A stretch of DNA of 9,377 bases, from NCBI GenBank assembly GCA_937996675.1, contig CALKUN010000032.1, positions 1 to 9,377 on the forward strand. The letters are read 5' to 3'. A model generated the notes under the pieces. The model worked only from the letters and a program-made list of their open reading frames with translations, ran no database searches and was not told the DNA's origin. The stretch comes from an uncultured Candidatus Saccharibacteria bacterium (GTDB taxonomy: Bacteria; Patescibacteriota; Saccharimonadia; CAILAD01; GCA-016700035). Shown here in pieces: positions 1 through 6,381 of the stretch. A program made the translations under genes and the position numbers. Position 1 is the first letter of the stretch, and each line of letters opens with the position of its first letter.

Positions 1-100
1 TCGATACGGAGTTGGGTCTTCTTGGACTCTGCGTCGCTCTTCGTCATGGCTATATTGTAGCAAATCGATGGTTACACTGGAGTCGAATAGGTCTGACAGG

Positions 101-106
101 TACAAT
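101..106 (+). promoter_or_regulatory. Possible -10 box (TACAAT) upstream of mreB
   Basis: TACAAT differs from TATAAT at one base. There is no good -35 hexamer at 16-18 bases; a TTACAC at 72-77 is 23 bases away, which is too far. The expected transcription start, seven bases after the box, falls on the A of an ATG at 113. If the box is used, it would give either a leaderless transcript beginning with the 18-codon ORF or a 58-base leader for mreB. Confidence 0.35.
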
Positions 107-112
107 GGATAC

Positions 113-169
113 ATGCAGACTATTGTTCTCCCAGCTTACGGTTCGAATTACTCGGAGCGTACCCTTTAA
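113..169 (+). CDS. Possible 18-codon leaderless upstream ORF
   Basis: ATG at 113 and TAA at 167-169 give the peptide MQTIVLPAYGSNYSERTL, which ends one base before the mreB ATG. It has no Shine-Dalgarno, but its ATG sits seven bases after the TACAAT box, the geometry of a leaderless mRNA. If it is translated, terminating ribosomes could re-initiate at mreB. No homology is recognised, and an ORF this short is easily produced by chance. Confidence 0.2.
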   Translation: MQTIVLPAYGSNYSERTL

Positions 170-170
170 T

Positions 171-1178
171 ATGTGGCGCCGACGAATTGCGATCGATCTT
201 GGTACCGCTAATATCTTGGTGTACGTGCCCAAGAAAGGCATCGTCGCCAACGAGCCGAGTGTGGTTGCTATCTCGGTGGATGACAATCGCATCGTAGCGA
301 TAGGGAACGAGGCCAAGGAAATGCTTGGACGTACGCCAGACATTATTACGGCGAGTCGACCGTTGCGTGATGGCGTGATCGCTGACTATCGCATTACCCA
401 GGCGATGCTCAAGCACTTCATTGATAGCGTGAGTGGGAGTATTCGTCTGAGCCGTCCAGAGCTTATGATCTCGGTACCGGCCGGTGTGACATCGACTGAG
501 CGTCGAGCTGTGATCGATGCTGCTCTAGCAGCTGGGGCGAAAAAGGCTCACATCATTCGCGAGCCTGTTGCGGCAGCAATTGGAGCGGGTATCCCGATAG
601 CTGCTCCAGCTGGTAATCTCATCGTAGATATTGGCGGCGGTACAACTGAGGTAGCTATTCTCTCGCTGGGGGGAATTGTGGCTCAGAATAGCGTTCGCAT
701 TGGCGGCAACAAGATTGATGCGGCCATTGCTGACTATATTCGCCGTAAGTATGGTCTCATCATAGGTGATCAAACCGCTGAAGATATCAAGAAAGAGATC
801 GGCTCAGCCCTGCCACTAGAAGTCCCATTGACGATGCAGATCCGTGGACGAGACATGATTGCTGGGCTCCCTAAGACTATTAAGCTGGATAGTGACGAAG
901 TGACTCAGGCGATTGGTGACGAGCTCGACGGCATCATTGCAGCTGTGAAGGCCGTACTCGAGCAGACCCCGCCGGAACTTTCCTCAGATATTATTGACCG
1001 CGGTATGGTGATGACCGGTGGAGGAAGTCTCCTGCGTACTATTGATAAGCTCATGACTAAGGTAACGGGCGTGCCGGCATACGTTGCGGATGAGCCGATG
1101 CTTGCGGTGGCTCGGGGTACCGGGATTGCCTTGGAGAATCTCGACGACTATATCCGGAGCGTAATGAGCAACCGATAA
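171..1178 (+). CDS. mreB: MreB, actin-like cell-shape ATPase
   Basis: MreB polymerises into membrane-bound filaments that guide the peptidoglycan elongation machinery on the cytoplasmic face. The 335-residue product has the usual family length. Actin-fold signatures are in order: phosphate-1 DLGTAN (residues 9-14), the REPVAAAIGAGI segment (130-141), phosphate-2 DIGGGTT (153-159) and the adenosine motif MTGGGS (281-286). The start at 171 places MWRRRIAIDLGTAN at the N-terminus, as in typical MreB. A GGAG at 154-157 lies 13 bases upstream, a rather long spacing. The frame stays open further upstream, but that part is not MreB-like. The gene heads an operon with surface-glycan genes and lies 10 bases before the next one. 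No mreC or mreD follows, which is unlike the classical mre operon. A paralogous MreB-like filament protein is the only real alternative. Confidence 0.93.
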   Translation: MWRRRIAIDLGTANILVYVPKKGIVANEPSVVAISVDDNRIVAIGNEAKEMLGRTPDIITASRPLRDGVIADYRITQAMLKHFIDSVSGSIRLSRPELMISVPAGVTSTERRAVIDAALAAGAKKAHIIREPVAAAIGAGIPIAAPAGNLIVDIGGGTTEVAILSLGGIVAQNSVRIGGNKIDAAIADYIRRKYGLIIGDQTAEDIKKEIGSALPLEVPLTMQIRGRDMIAGLPKTIKLDSDEVTQAIGDELDGIIAAVKAVLEQTPPELSSDIIDRGMVMTGGGSLLRTIDKLMTKVTGVPAYVADEPMLAVARGTGIALENLDDYIRSVMSNR

Positions 1179-1188
1179 GAAGGATGGT

Positions 1189-2517
1189 ATGAAAGACTCA
1201 CTCTTCAACCACCCTCGAGCTGATCAGCTCACCGGCCACCTCACGCCGTGGCTCTCAAACGGTCTGGCTTTCTTACTTGCGGCTGTGCCATTTCATGCCT
1301 TTGCAGTAACGGTGCTGGGCCATGAATTTGGTCACCAGCTTATTATTGCCAGCTGGAAAGAAGTCTTACAGTTTGGCATTATTGCCGGCGTCTTGGTGTT
1401 GGCAGTTTTCAATCACAATTGGCGCTGGCTACAGCGGGGAACAAATCGAGCCTTCCTTATAGCGATTGGCTTTGGGCTGTTGGCGAGCTGTTTGGGCCAA
1501 GGTTTTGGTGTGAGTTGGCTCGCTGGCGTGAAGACGACAGTTCTGCCGCTCGTACTCTTTATAGCAGTTCAGCCTCTAGCGGAGCACTTCACTGATCGTC
1601 GGCTGGCTCGATTGATTTTGATTCCGGCGCTGGTCGTGGCGGGCTTAGCAATACTCCAATTTTTGATCGTACCGACGGACTTCCTCACCAGTGTAGGGTA
1701 CAACGGGACTACTATACTGCCGTATCAGGGCGTACATCCGGGGTTTGATGTAGCTCGAGCTTTTTCCACGCTCGGTGGTCCAAATCAACTTGGGGCTTAT
1801 TTAATCCTGCCGGCCACCTGGCTGCTCTTCCGTGGTCTGTCTGAGCCGCTGCGTCAGGCTCGTATTATTTCCTCGATTGGCTTCGTGACCGTGCTGACTG
1901 GCTTGGCTCTCAGCTTCTCGCGTAGCGCCATACTCGGCCTAGTAACAGCTCTTATTATATTATTTGCGCTCTATGTGCCGGTGCGCTGGCGCTGGGCAGT
2001 CTTTGTGCTGACTGGACTAGCTGGCTGGTTGGCGTGGGTGTTTATTATGCAAATTGTCTCTTCGTCAGGAACGGCTTGGAGTAGCTTTTTTCTGCGCGGA
2101 TCACTCCTCTCGACTGGTATCGTGGGGGGCGACTCTGGACATGTTCAGTCCATCTTGAACGGGGTACAGGGGATCATTGGCCATCCGCTCGGGTTGGGGC
2201 TCGGTTCGGCTGGACCGGCTAGTTTCTTTCGGCCACAGCCAAATCTGACTGAAAACTGGTGGCTCCAGATCGCTTTTGAGCTGGGCATTCCAGGTCTCTT
2301 GGCGATCCTGATTGGATGGGTGCTTATGTTCAAGCACTGGCATACACACTTGGACCAGTTGGATCGTATTCTGCTGGCTACGATGAGCGGGTTGGCAGTG
2401 AGCAGTCTCTTCTTGCACACCTTTGGTGACTCAACCTTGGCGATTATTACGCTGGCCCTTGCAGGACTCGTCTACGGACGGCATTGGTCGAGCAAGTCTA
2501 CGGAGATTCAGAAATGA
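1189..2517 (+). CDS. O-antigen polymerase/ligase-like polytopic membrane protein (Wzy/WaaL family)
   Basis: The 442-residue protein is hydrophobic along almost its whole length, with about 10-12 predicted membrane segments, for example near residues 22-42, 58-75, 115-130, 141-161, 225-262, 268-290, 366-381 and 395-428. Family-like motifs include GGPNQLGAYL (196-205), SFSRSAILGL (242-251), HPLGLGLGSAG (332-342) and ENWWLQIAFELGIPGLL (355-371). This is the usual pattern of a large outside loop followed by a conserved loop and helix in Wzy/WaaL proteins. Such enzymes polymerise lipid-linked oligosaccharides or transfer a finished glycan to an acceptor outside the membrane. Sequence alone does not tell polymerase from ligase, and a protein O-glycosyltransferase is also possible. 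AAGGA at 1180-1184 sits just before the ATG. The stop overlaps the next start as ATGA at 2514-2517. The adjacent glycosyltransferases support a role in surface-glycan assembly. Confidence 0.85.
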   Translation: MKDSLFNHPRADQLTGHLTPWLSNGLAFLLAAVPFHAFAVTVLGHEFGHQLIIASWKEVLQFGIIAGVLVLAVFNHNWRWLQRGTNRAFLIAIGFGLLASCLGQGFGVSWLAGVKTTVLPLVLFIAVQPLAEHFTDRRLARLILIPALVVAGLAILQFLIVPTDFLTSVGYNGTTILPYQGVHPGFDVARAFSTLGGPNQLGAYLILPATWLLFRGLSEPLRQARIISSIGFVTVLTGLALSFSRSAILGLVTALIILFALYVPVRWRWAVFVLTGLAGWLAWVFIMQIVSSSGTAWSSFFLRGSLLSTGIVGGDSGHVQSILNGVQGIIGHPLGLGLGSAGPASFFRPQPNLTENWWLQIAFELGIPGLLAILIGWVLMFKHWHTHLDQLDRILLATMSGLAVSSLFLHTFGDSTLAIITLALAGLVYGRHWSSKSTEIQK

Positions 2518-3629
2518 GTACCTCCGAACACAAAAAGATCCTTATCGTCCATGATTGGCTAAACGTCAAAGACGGAGGTGCTGAGGCTGTTCTCTATGAG
2601 TTGCTAGCAATGTTTCCGGACGCCGACTTGGCCACCCTGGTGTACGAACCATCGATCTTTGCGAGCAAGATTGGTTCACGGCACGTCCGCGCGAGCTGGC
2701 TTCAGCGCGCGCCACGTTGGCTGAAGCAACGTCCGCATCTTCTCCTGCCATTTATTCGTCGTGCCGTCCAGAGCATCTCGACTCAGGGATATGATCTGGT
2801 AATTGCTTCTTCGTCGGCATATGTAAAAAACATCCCACTGCAGAAGGACCAAGATTGTCTCATCTATTGCTATAGTCCAGGTCGAATGCTCTGGGATAGT
2901 TGGCCAGCTGCGATGAACAATCGCACAAATTCTCCTGTGGCACGATTCTTTATTACGCGCTGGGTGAGTCAGCTCCGCCTCTGGGACTACTATGAGAGTC
3001 AGTCGCCGCGTCGACATTTTGTTGCAATTAGCCAGACGATCGCTGACCGCATCACAAAGTTTTATCACCGCCGGTCACGAGTGATCTATCCGCCGGTCGA
3101 TCAGCCGCCGACACCAGTCGTGGAGCGAGGCGACTATTATGTGATTGTCTCGGTTCTAGCAGAATACAAGCAGATTGATCTTGCGATCGCCGCCTGTCGA
3201 GAGTTGAAGCGTAAGCTCATTATTGTAGGGGACGGGCCAGATCGTGAACGACTCGAAGGGTTGGCAGCTGGAGATGATCGCATCGTATTCGCTGGGCGCG
3301 TGAGTGATGGCACGAAGCACAAGTTGTTGGCGGCCGCTCGCGGGTTTATTTTCTGTTCTATTGAAGACTTCGGGATCGCACCGGTAGAGGCAATGGCTTG
3401 CGGTACGCCGGTCGTGGCGCGGAGTGGCGGCGGTCTCTCGGAGACGGTTGTAGCTGACCGCACGGGTGTGTTCTTTGATGAGCCAACTGCCGAAAGCTTG
3501 GCGAAAGCCATCAAACGACTTGAGGGTAAGGCCTGGTCGGCTGCCACGATTCGTCGTCAAGCGGCACAGTTTGCACCAGAGAAGTTTCGGCAGGACTTTC
3601 GCCGAGCTGTGCGACAGGTGATGAAGTGA
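2514..3629 (+). CDS. GT4-family (GT-B fold) glycosyltransferase
   Basis: This is a retaining glycosyltransferase that probably adds a hexose, perhaps mannose, from a nucleotide sugar to a lipid-linked glycan at the inner face of the membrane. The chosen ATG at 2514 has CGGAG (2501-2505) eight bases upstream and overlaps the previous stop; a TTG at 2484 is in frame but poorly supported. The 371-residue product begins with HDWLNVKDGGAE (13-24), the N-terminal motif of GT4 enzymes. YSPGRMLWD (120-128) resembles the acceptor-side segment of WbaZ-type mannosyltransferases. The donor-site EX7E motif is EDFGIAPVE (284-292), followed by AMACGTPVVA. No membrane segment is evident. It overlaps the downstream gene by four bases (GTGA), which suggests translational coupling. 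The family is certain; the donor sugar is not. Confidence 0.92.
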   Translation: MSTSEHKKILIVHDWLNVKDGGAEAVLYELLAMFPDADLATLVYEPSIFASKIGSRHVRASWLQRAPRWLKQRPHLLLPFIRRAVQSISTQGYDLVIASSSAYVKNIPLQKDQDCLIYCYSPGRMLWDSWPAAMNNRTNSPVARFFITRWVSQLRLWDYYESQSPRRHFVAISQTIADRITKFYHRRSRVIYPPVDQPPTPVVERGDYYVIVSVLAEYKQIDLAIAACRELKRKLIIVGDGPDRERLEGLAAGDDRIVFAGRVSDGTKHKLLAAARGFIFCSIEDFGIAPVEAMACGTPVVARSGGGLSETVVADRTGVFFDEPTAESLAKAIKRLEGKAWSAATIRRQAAQFAPEKFRQDFRRAVRQVMK

Positions 3630-4462
3630 GCCGTTCTTCCCGAGCTCGTATAGCAGTAGATGGTATTGAGTTTGACCCCATAACTCAAGCTGAGGTTGTC
3701 GAGCGGATCGAGGCAGTCCTAGCTAAGCCGGCGCGCAAGACGAGCTATCGAGTCGTGAAGCCATATGTGGAGTTTTTCGAGGGTGCCCGCAATGACCCTG
3801 CGGTGCATGCGGCGCTGACTGAGGCTGATCTCGTGGTGGCTGATAGCGTGGCAGTACAGTGGGCAGCTTCGTGGCTGGCTGAGCCGCGACCGACTTTTTC
3901 TCGATTCGTCTGGAGCTTGGCCGTGGGCCTGCGCCGGCACAAGTGGCTGTCACGCGTCATACCAGAACGAGGTGAGGGTGCTAGTGCGACGCATCAACTC
4001 ATGATCGCTAGCGTGCAACATGGCTGGCGGGTGGGTATTTTAGGTGGGCCTCATAATCCCGAAGCGACCAAGCGTAATGTTCTTGATCGATATCCACTCT
4101 TACAGCTGGAAGGAGTATGGTCAGGATATTATTCACCGGCCGAGCTTGCTCCTATCGTCCATAAGATCAAGGCGGCTCAAATCGATATACTGTATGTTGC
4201 GATGGGCTTTCCGAAACAGGAATTGTTCATGCAGGCTCATACCCGGCCAGCGCTAGCTCGAGTAATGATCGGCGAGGGTGGGACATTTGATTACGACGAG
4301 ATGGGGGGTAAGCATCGGCGTGCACCGCAGTGGATGCGGCAGAGCGGGCTCGAGTGGCTGTGGCGCCTCATCCTCCAGCCGACTCGCATCTTTCGTCAGC
4401 TAGCCATCCCGCGATTTATGTGGCGAATCTTCCTACAGTCACGTCGCGCCAAAAAAGCCTGA
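3626..4462 (+). CDS. WecG/TagA/CpsF-family glycosyltransferase
   Basis: Family members (GT26) transfer an N-acetylmannosamine(uronic acid) or related sugar to a lipid-linked intermediate during wall teichoic acid, enterobacterial common antigen or capsule synthesis. The 278-residue protein shows the family pattern: ADLVVADSVAVQWAA (67-81), GILGG (137-141), GVWSGYYSP (163-171), ILYVAMGFPKQE (188-199), GEGGTFD (216-222), RRAPQW (231-236) and GLEWLWRL (241-248), then a basic amphipathic tail rich in Arg and aromatics, as expected for membrane contact. Translation starts at GTG 3626 within a GTGA overlap, with AGGTGA (3616-3621) as ribosome-binding site. Two usually conserved spots differ: the D-G after 'LVLP' is D73-S74, and GVGG is GEGG. 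The family is secure, but substrate and activity are not. It ends the operon; no clear terminator follows. Confidence 0.9.
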   Translation: MSRSSRARIAVDGIEFDPITQAEVVERIEAVLAKPARKTSYRVVKPYVEFFEGARNDPAVHAALTEADLVVADSVAVQWAASWLAEPRPTFSRFVWSLAVGLRRHKWLSRVIPERGEGASATHQLMIASVQHGWRVGILGGPHNPEATKRNVLDRYPLLQLEGVWSGYYSPAELAPIVHKIKAAQIDILYVAMGFPKQELFMQAHTRPALARVMIGEGGTFDYDEMGGKHRRAPQWMRQSGLEWLWRLILQPTRIFRQLAIPRFMWRIFLQSRRAKKA

Positions 4463-4543
4463 GATTATCTAGAGAATAGGCACTTTGACACTTTACGCTT
4501 ACGCTTGTAGGTGACATAATGAATGCAATAAAGAGAGGGTGGC
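4463..4543 (+). promoter_or_regulatory. Intergenic promoter region before the zinc-ribbon gene
   Basis: A TTTACG (4492-4497) and a CATAAT (4515-4520) are spaced by exactly 17 bases and make a plausible sigma-70-type promoter. A perfect TTGACA also lies at 4485-4490, but it is 24 bases from the same -10, too far to pair with it. ACGCTT is tandemly repeated in the spacer (about 4496-4506). The G-rich GAGAGGGTGG just before the ATG at 4544 acts as Shine-Dalgarno. No terminator hairpin for the upstream operon is visible in these 81 bases. Confidence 0.5.
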
Positions 4544-5869
4544 ATGCGACAGTGTCCTGACTGCGAAGAAAAAGACAGAGTCATTATTGCGGGGAAAGTT
4601 TTTTGTGCCAACTGCGGTACGCCATGGACCCCAACGAATGCCGCCGAAGTACAGCCATACATGACAAAGGTAGGGCTTGTTTCTGAACCAGCTGCCCCTA
4701 CAACGCCACCTCCTGCGCCAGTTGTGCCACCGGCCATCGAGCCGGCTCCTGCCGCCCCAGCCCCAGCCCCAGTCTCAACACCTGCAGCTGTAATCACGGC
4801 AACTCCCACAGCCCCAGTAGCTCCTGCGCCGGTTGCGCCGACTCCTGCATTGCCCGCTGTTGAATCGCTTAAGGAAGAAGTTGGTTCTGAGATTCCAACG
4901 CTCGATGGTAAGAGTGAGACAGTATTTTCTGATGATGAGTTTAAGCAGCTCTCACAGTCTGGGCCGGTCCCGACGCCAGCTCCTTTGCCAGCACAACCTG
5001 CCGCACCAGTTCCTACCGTGACGCCAGCTCCAGCTCCGGCTCCAGAACCAACGCCTGCCCCAGTCCCGGTTGTGACACCGCCTGCCCCAGTCGCTCCTCC
5101 AGCACCTGAGCCGTCTCTTGCGCCAACTCCAACTCCTGCACCAGCCCCAGTCGCTCCGCCCGCCTCAACTCCCGTCGTACCTCCAGCTCCAGCGACGCCA
5201 CCACCAGTACAGCGAGCAGAGCCGCTCAACCCGACCGCACCGGTTGATGGTATTGCGCGTCCAAACGTTATGACCTTCCCGGCTCAGCCAACTTCAGCTC
5301 CTGCACCGTCTGTGGCAACTGCGCCTCCGACTCCATCCATGACGACTGACGATGCGTTCAAGCTGGCCCTGTCGGCTAACGTAACGCCGTCTACCCCTGT
5401 AGCCTCGCAATCAACTGGCCCGGCGCGCCCGATTGCTCTCGTAATGAGCGTAATTGCTGCCACCTTGGTGGGTGCGTATCTCTGGCAATCAAATTATTCT
5501 TCCTTTGCCCTCAAGCTGGCTGGTGCTCGTAGCGGTATGGCTGCCACTTTGCCGAGTTATATCCCATCCGGCTGGAAGGTGGATAACACCATCAAATCAT
5601 CTGAGGGCACTTTGAGCTATAAGATTGCAAGCCGCGATCACAGCCTGGATGTTACTCAGAAGAAGTCTGACTGGGACTCCCAGGCTGTACTCGAGCAGTT
5701 TGTGTTGCCGCGATCTACTGACTATCTGGCACTCCAAGCCCAGGGTCTGACGATTTATGTGTATAGTGACGGAGAAGCCGCCTGGGTAAATCACGGGACG
5801 TTCTATCATCTCGATGGCAATCATGGTTTGACTCAAGAAGAGATCATCCGTATAGCCACCAGCCTGTAG
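4544..5869 (+). CDS. Zinc-ribbon / Pro-Ala-rich linker / single-pass membrane protein with C-terminal extracytoplasmic domain
   Basis: The 441-residue protein has four parts. Residues 4-24 form a four-cysteine zinc ribbon (C4, C7, C21, C24) at the very N-terminus. Residues from about 47 to 270 are a low-complexity Pro/Ala/Thr/Val linker of PAPAP-type units, interrupted near 105-135 by an acidic patch containing EEVGSEIPTLDGK. A single hydrophobic segment follows at about 296-316 (IALVMSVIAATLVGAYLW). The C-terminal ~110 residues begin LPSYIPSGWKVD, include SEGTLSYKI and EAAWVNHGTFYHLDG, and end IIRIATSL. That end resembles DUF4367-type domains, which I judge by eye only. With no signal peptide, the predicted topology is zinc ribbon inside and C-terminal domain outside. 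It could link a cytoplasmic partner to the envelope. The product is unnamed and no enzyme motif is seen. Confidence 0.85.
   Translation: MRQCPDCEEKDRVIIAGKVFCANCGTPWTPTNAAEVQPYMTKVGLVSEPAAPTTPPPAPVVPPAIEPAPAAPAPAPVSTPAAVITATPTAPVAPAPVAPTPALPAVESLKEEVGSEIPTLDGKSETVFSDDEFKQLSQSGPVPTPAPLPAQPAAPVPTVTPAPAPAPEPTPAPVPVVTPPAPVAPPAPEPSLAPTPTPAPAPVAPPASTPVVPPAPATPPPVQRAEPLNPTAPVDGIARPNVMTFPAQPTSAPAPSVATAPPTPSMTTDDAFKLALSANVTPSTPVASQSTGPARPIALVMSVIAATLVGAYLWQSNYSSFALKLAGARSGMAATLPSYIPSGWKVDNTIKSSEGTLSYKIASRDHSLDVTQKKSDWDSQAVLEQFVLPRSTDYLALQAQGLTIYVYSDGEAAWVNHGTFYHLDGNHGLTQEEIIRIATSL
5084..5157 (+). repeat. Degenerate repeats encoding the Pro/Ala linker
   Basis: The 14-mer GCCCCAGTCGCTCC occurs at 5084-5097 and again at 5144-5157, exactly 60 bases apart and in the same frame. 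It sits within a longer CCAGCTCC-type low-complexity tract (about 4690-5340). The pattern suggests growth and shrinkage of the linker by slippage or unequal recombination, so its length probably varies between strains. Confidence 0.6.
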
Positions 5870-5886
5870 TTTTCTCCCAACTAGAC

Positions 5887-5892
5887 TATACT
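5887..5892 (+). promoter_or_regulatory. Possible -10 box (TATACT) before the 111-residue orphan
   Basis: TATACT lies 23 bases before the ATG at 5916. No good -35 is visible at 16-18 bases, so either an activator or a -10-dominant promoter would be needed. The same TATACT/CATACT form recurs before other genes in this window. Confidence 0.35.
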
Positions 5893-5915
5893 TAGGGTCA
5901 TAACGAGGACACGCT

Positions 5916-6251
5916 ATGAACGATCGAATGTGGGATGAACTGCTTGATATGATCGATGTGAAGTATGGAGTTGATCAACATGCCAAGTCAGAAGAGCCTC
6001 TCGAAGATAACCCTCAATTCAAGAAGCAGATTACACGTGTCCTCTTTGAGAAAGACGGGGAGAGCCTGAAGGTCGAACGCGTGACGACTCCTGCTGTAAG
6101 TGATACAAAATCCCATTATTCACATCGTGGCGCAGCCCAGCATGTCCAGAAGATGTATGACCCGATCGAGACAGTCAATCATGTCATTTTCTACCGTAAA
6201 ACTGCCGGCGCATGGCAAGAAGTCGATGCCGAAGCTTTGTTTAAAAGCTAA
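5916..6251 (+). CDS. Conserved-looking hypothetical protein, 111 residues
   Basis: I do not recognise this protein. GAGGA at 5905-5909 lies six bases before the ATG, a good ribosome-binding site. The product is charged and soluble, with no signal peptide or membrane segment. It opens with an acidic helix-like stretch (MNDRMWDELLDMIDVKYG), then a variable charged linker, then alternating strands ('RVLFEKDGESLKVERVTTP', 'NHVIFYRKTAGAWQEVDA') that suggest a small beta-rich domain. A His/Tyr-containing SHYSHRGAAQH lies in the middle. It sits 46 bases after the zinc-ribbon gene and may be co-transcribed with it or served by the TATACT box. It could be a small adaptor; no function is claimed. Confidence 0.75.
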   Translation: MNDRMWDELLDMIDVKYGVDQHAKSEEPLEDNPQFKKQITRVLFEKDGESLKVERVTTPAVSDTKSHYSHRGAAQHVQKMYDPIETVNHVIFYRKTAGAWQEVDAEALFKS

Positions 6252-6255
6252 TTGA

Positions 6256-6284
6256 TTGACAGCTAGCCTGGTGAAAAGCATACT
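6256..6284 (+). promoter_or_regulatory. Strong sigma-70-type promoter (TTGACA-17-CATACT)
   Basis: A consensus -35 TTGACA (6256-6261) and CATACT (6279-6284) are separated by exactly 17 bases. Transcription should start near 6291, giving a leader of about 90 bases before the ATG at 6382. It begins only five bases after the previous stop codon. It is the best-matching promoter in the window. Confidence 0.75.
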
Positions 6285-6313
6285 TACGCCAATCCCTTTT
6301 TCATAAGAGGTGG

Positions 6314-6358
6314 GCTGGGAGACCAGCTAGCGACGTATCCGGCGTCTTTCCCGGACGT
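6314..6358 (+). promoter_or_regulatory. Two-hairpin leader of the 207-residue orphan
   Basis: Hairpin 1 is GCTGG-GAGA-CCAGC (6314-6327), a perfect five-base-pair stem with a GNRA tetraloop. Hairpin 2 pairs TCCGG (6338-6342) with CCGGA (6351-6355) over an eight-base loop, and is extended by ACG (6333-6335) pairing with CGT (6356-6358) across a two-base bulge. Both lie inside the predicted transcript, just upstream of the Shine-Dalgarno at 6366-6375. They may stabilise the mRNA or control translation. I do not recognise a known riboswitch class. Confidence 0.45.
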
Positions 6359-6365
6359 ACATTCC

Positions 6366-6375
6366 AAGGAGGTGA
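6366..6375 (+). promoter_or_regulatory. Perfect ten-base Shine-Dalgarno (AAGGAGGTGA)
   Basis: All ten bases are complementary to the usual 3' end of 16S rRNA (anti-SD TCACCTCCTT), with six bases to the ATG at 6382. None of the other genes here has such a strong site. It fixes the start of the 207-residue gene and suggests a high initiation rate unless the leader structure masks it. Confidence 0.85.
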
Positions 6376-6381
6376 GTCTTT

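Larger units (their letters stand above)
1..170 (+). other. Leader region upstream of mreB
   Basis: No whole gene is visible here. The mreB reading frame is open all the way to the left edge, so a much longer N-terminus is formally possible from a TTG near position 12. That extension does not look like MreB, whose conserved N-terminus begins at 171. Another frame stops at a TAG at 58-60 and could be the 3' end of a gene lying outside the window, but too little is present to identify it. The stretch also carries the TACAAT box and the short ORF listed separately. Confidence 0.4.

Noticed and set aside
12..170. N-terminal extension of MreB from a TTG near position 12
   Set aside because: The extra 53 residues do not resemble MreB, whose conserved N-terminus starts at the ATG at 171.
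2484..2513. Earlier TTG start for the GT4 gene
   Set aside because: It lies deep in the upstream gene and lacks a ribosome-binding site; ATG 2514 has a well-spaced CGGAG and the ATGA overlap.
3137..3560. Two overlapping minus-strand ORFs inside the GT4 gene
   Set aside because: They are antisense shadows of a gene with clear GT4 motifs.
4465..5229. Minus-strand ORF of 254 residues, very Gly/Ala-rich
   Set aside because: It is the antisense image of the Pro/Ala-rich linker; low-complexity GC-rich codons lack stops in several frames. No ribosome-binding site or family motif.
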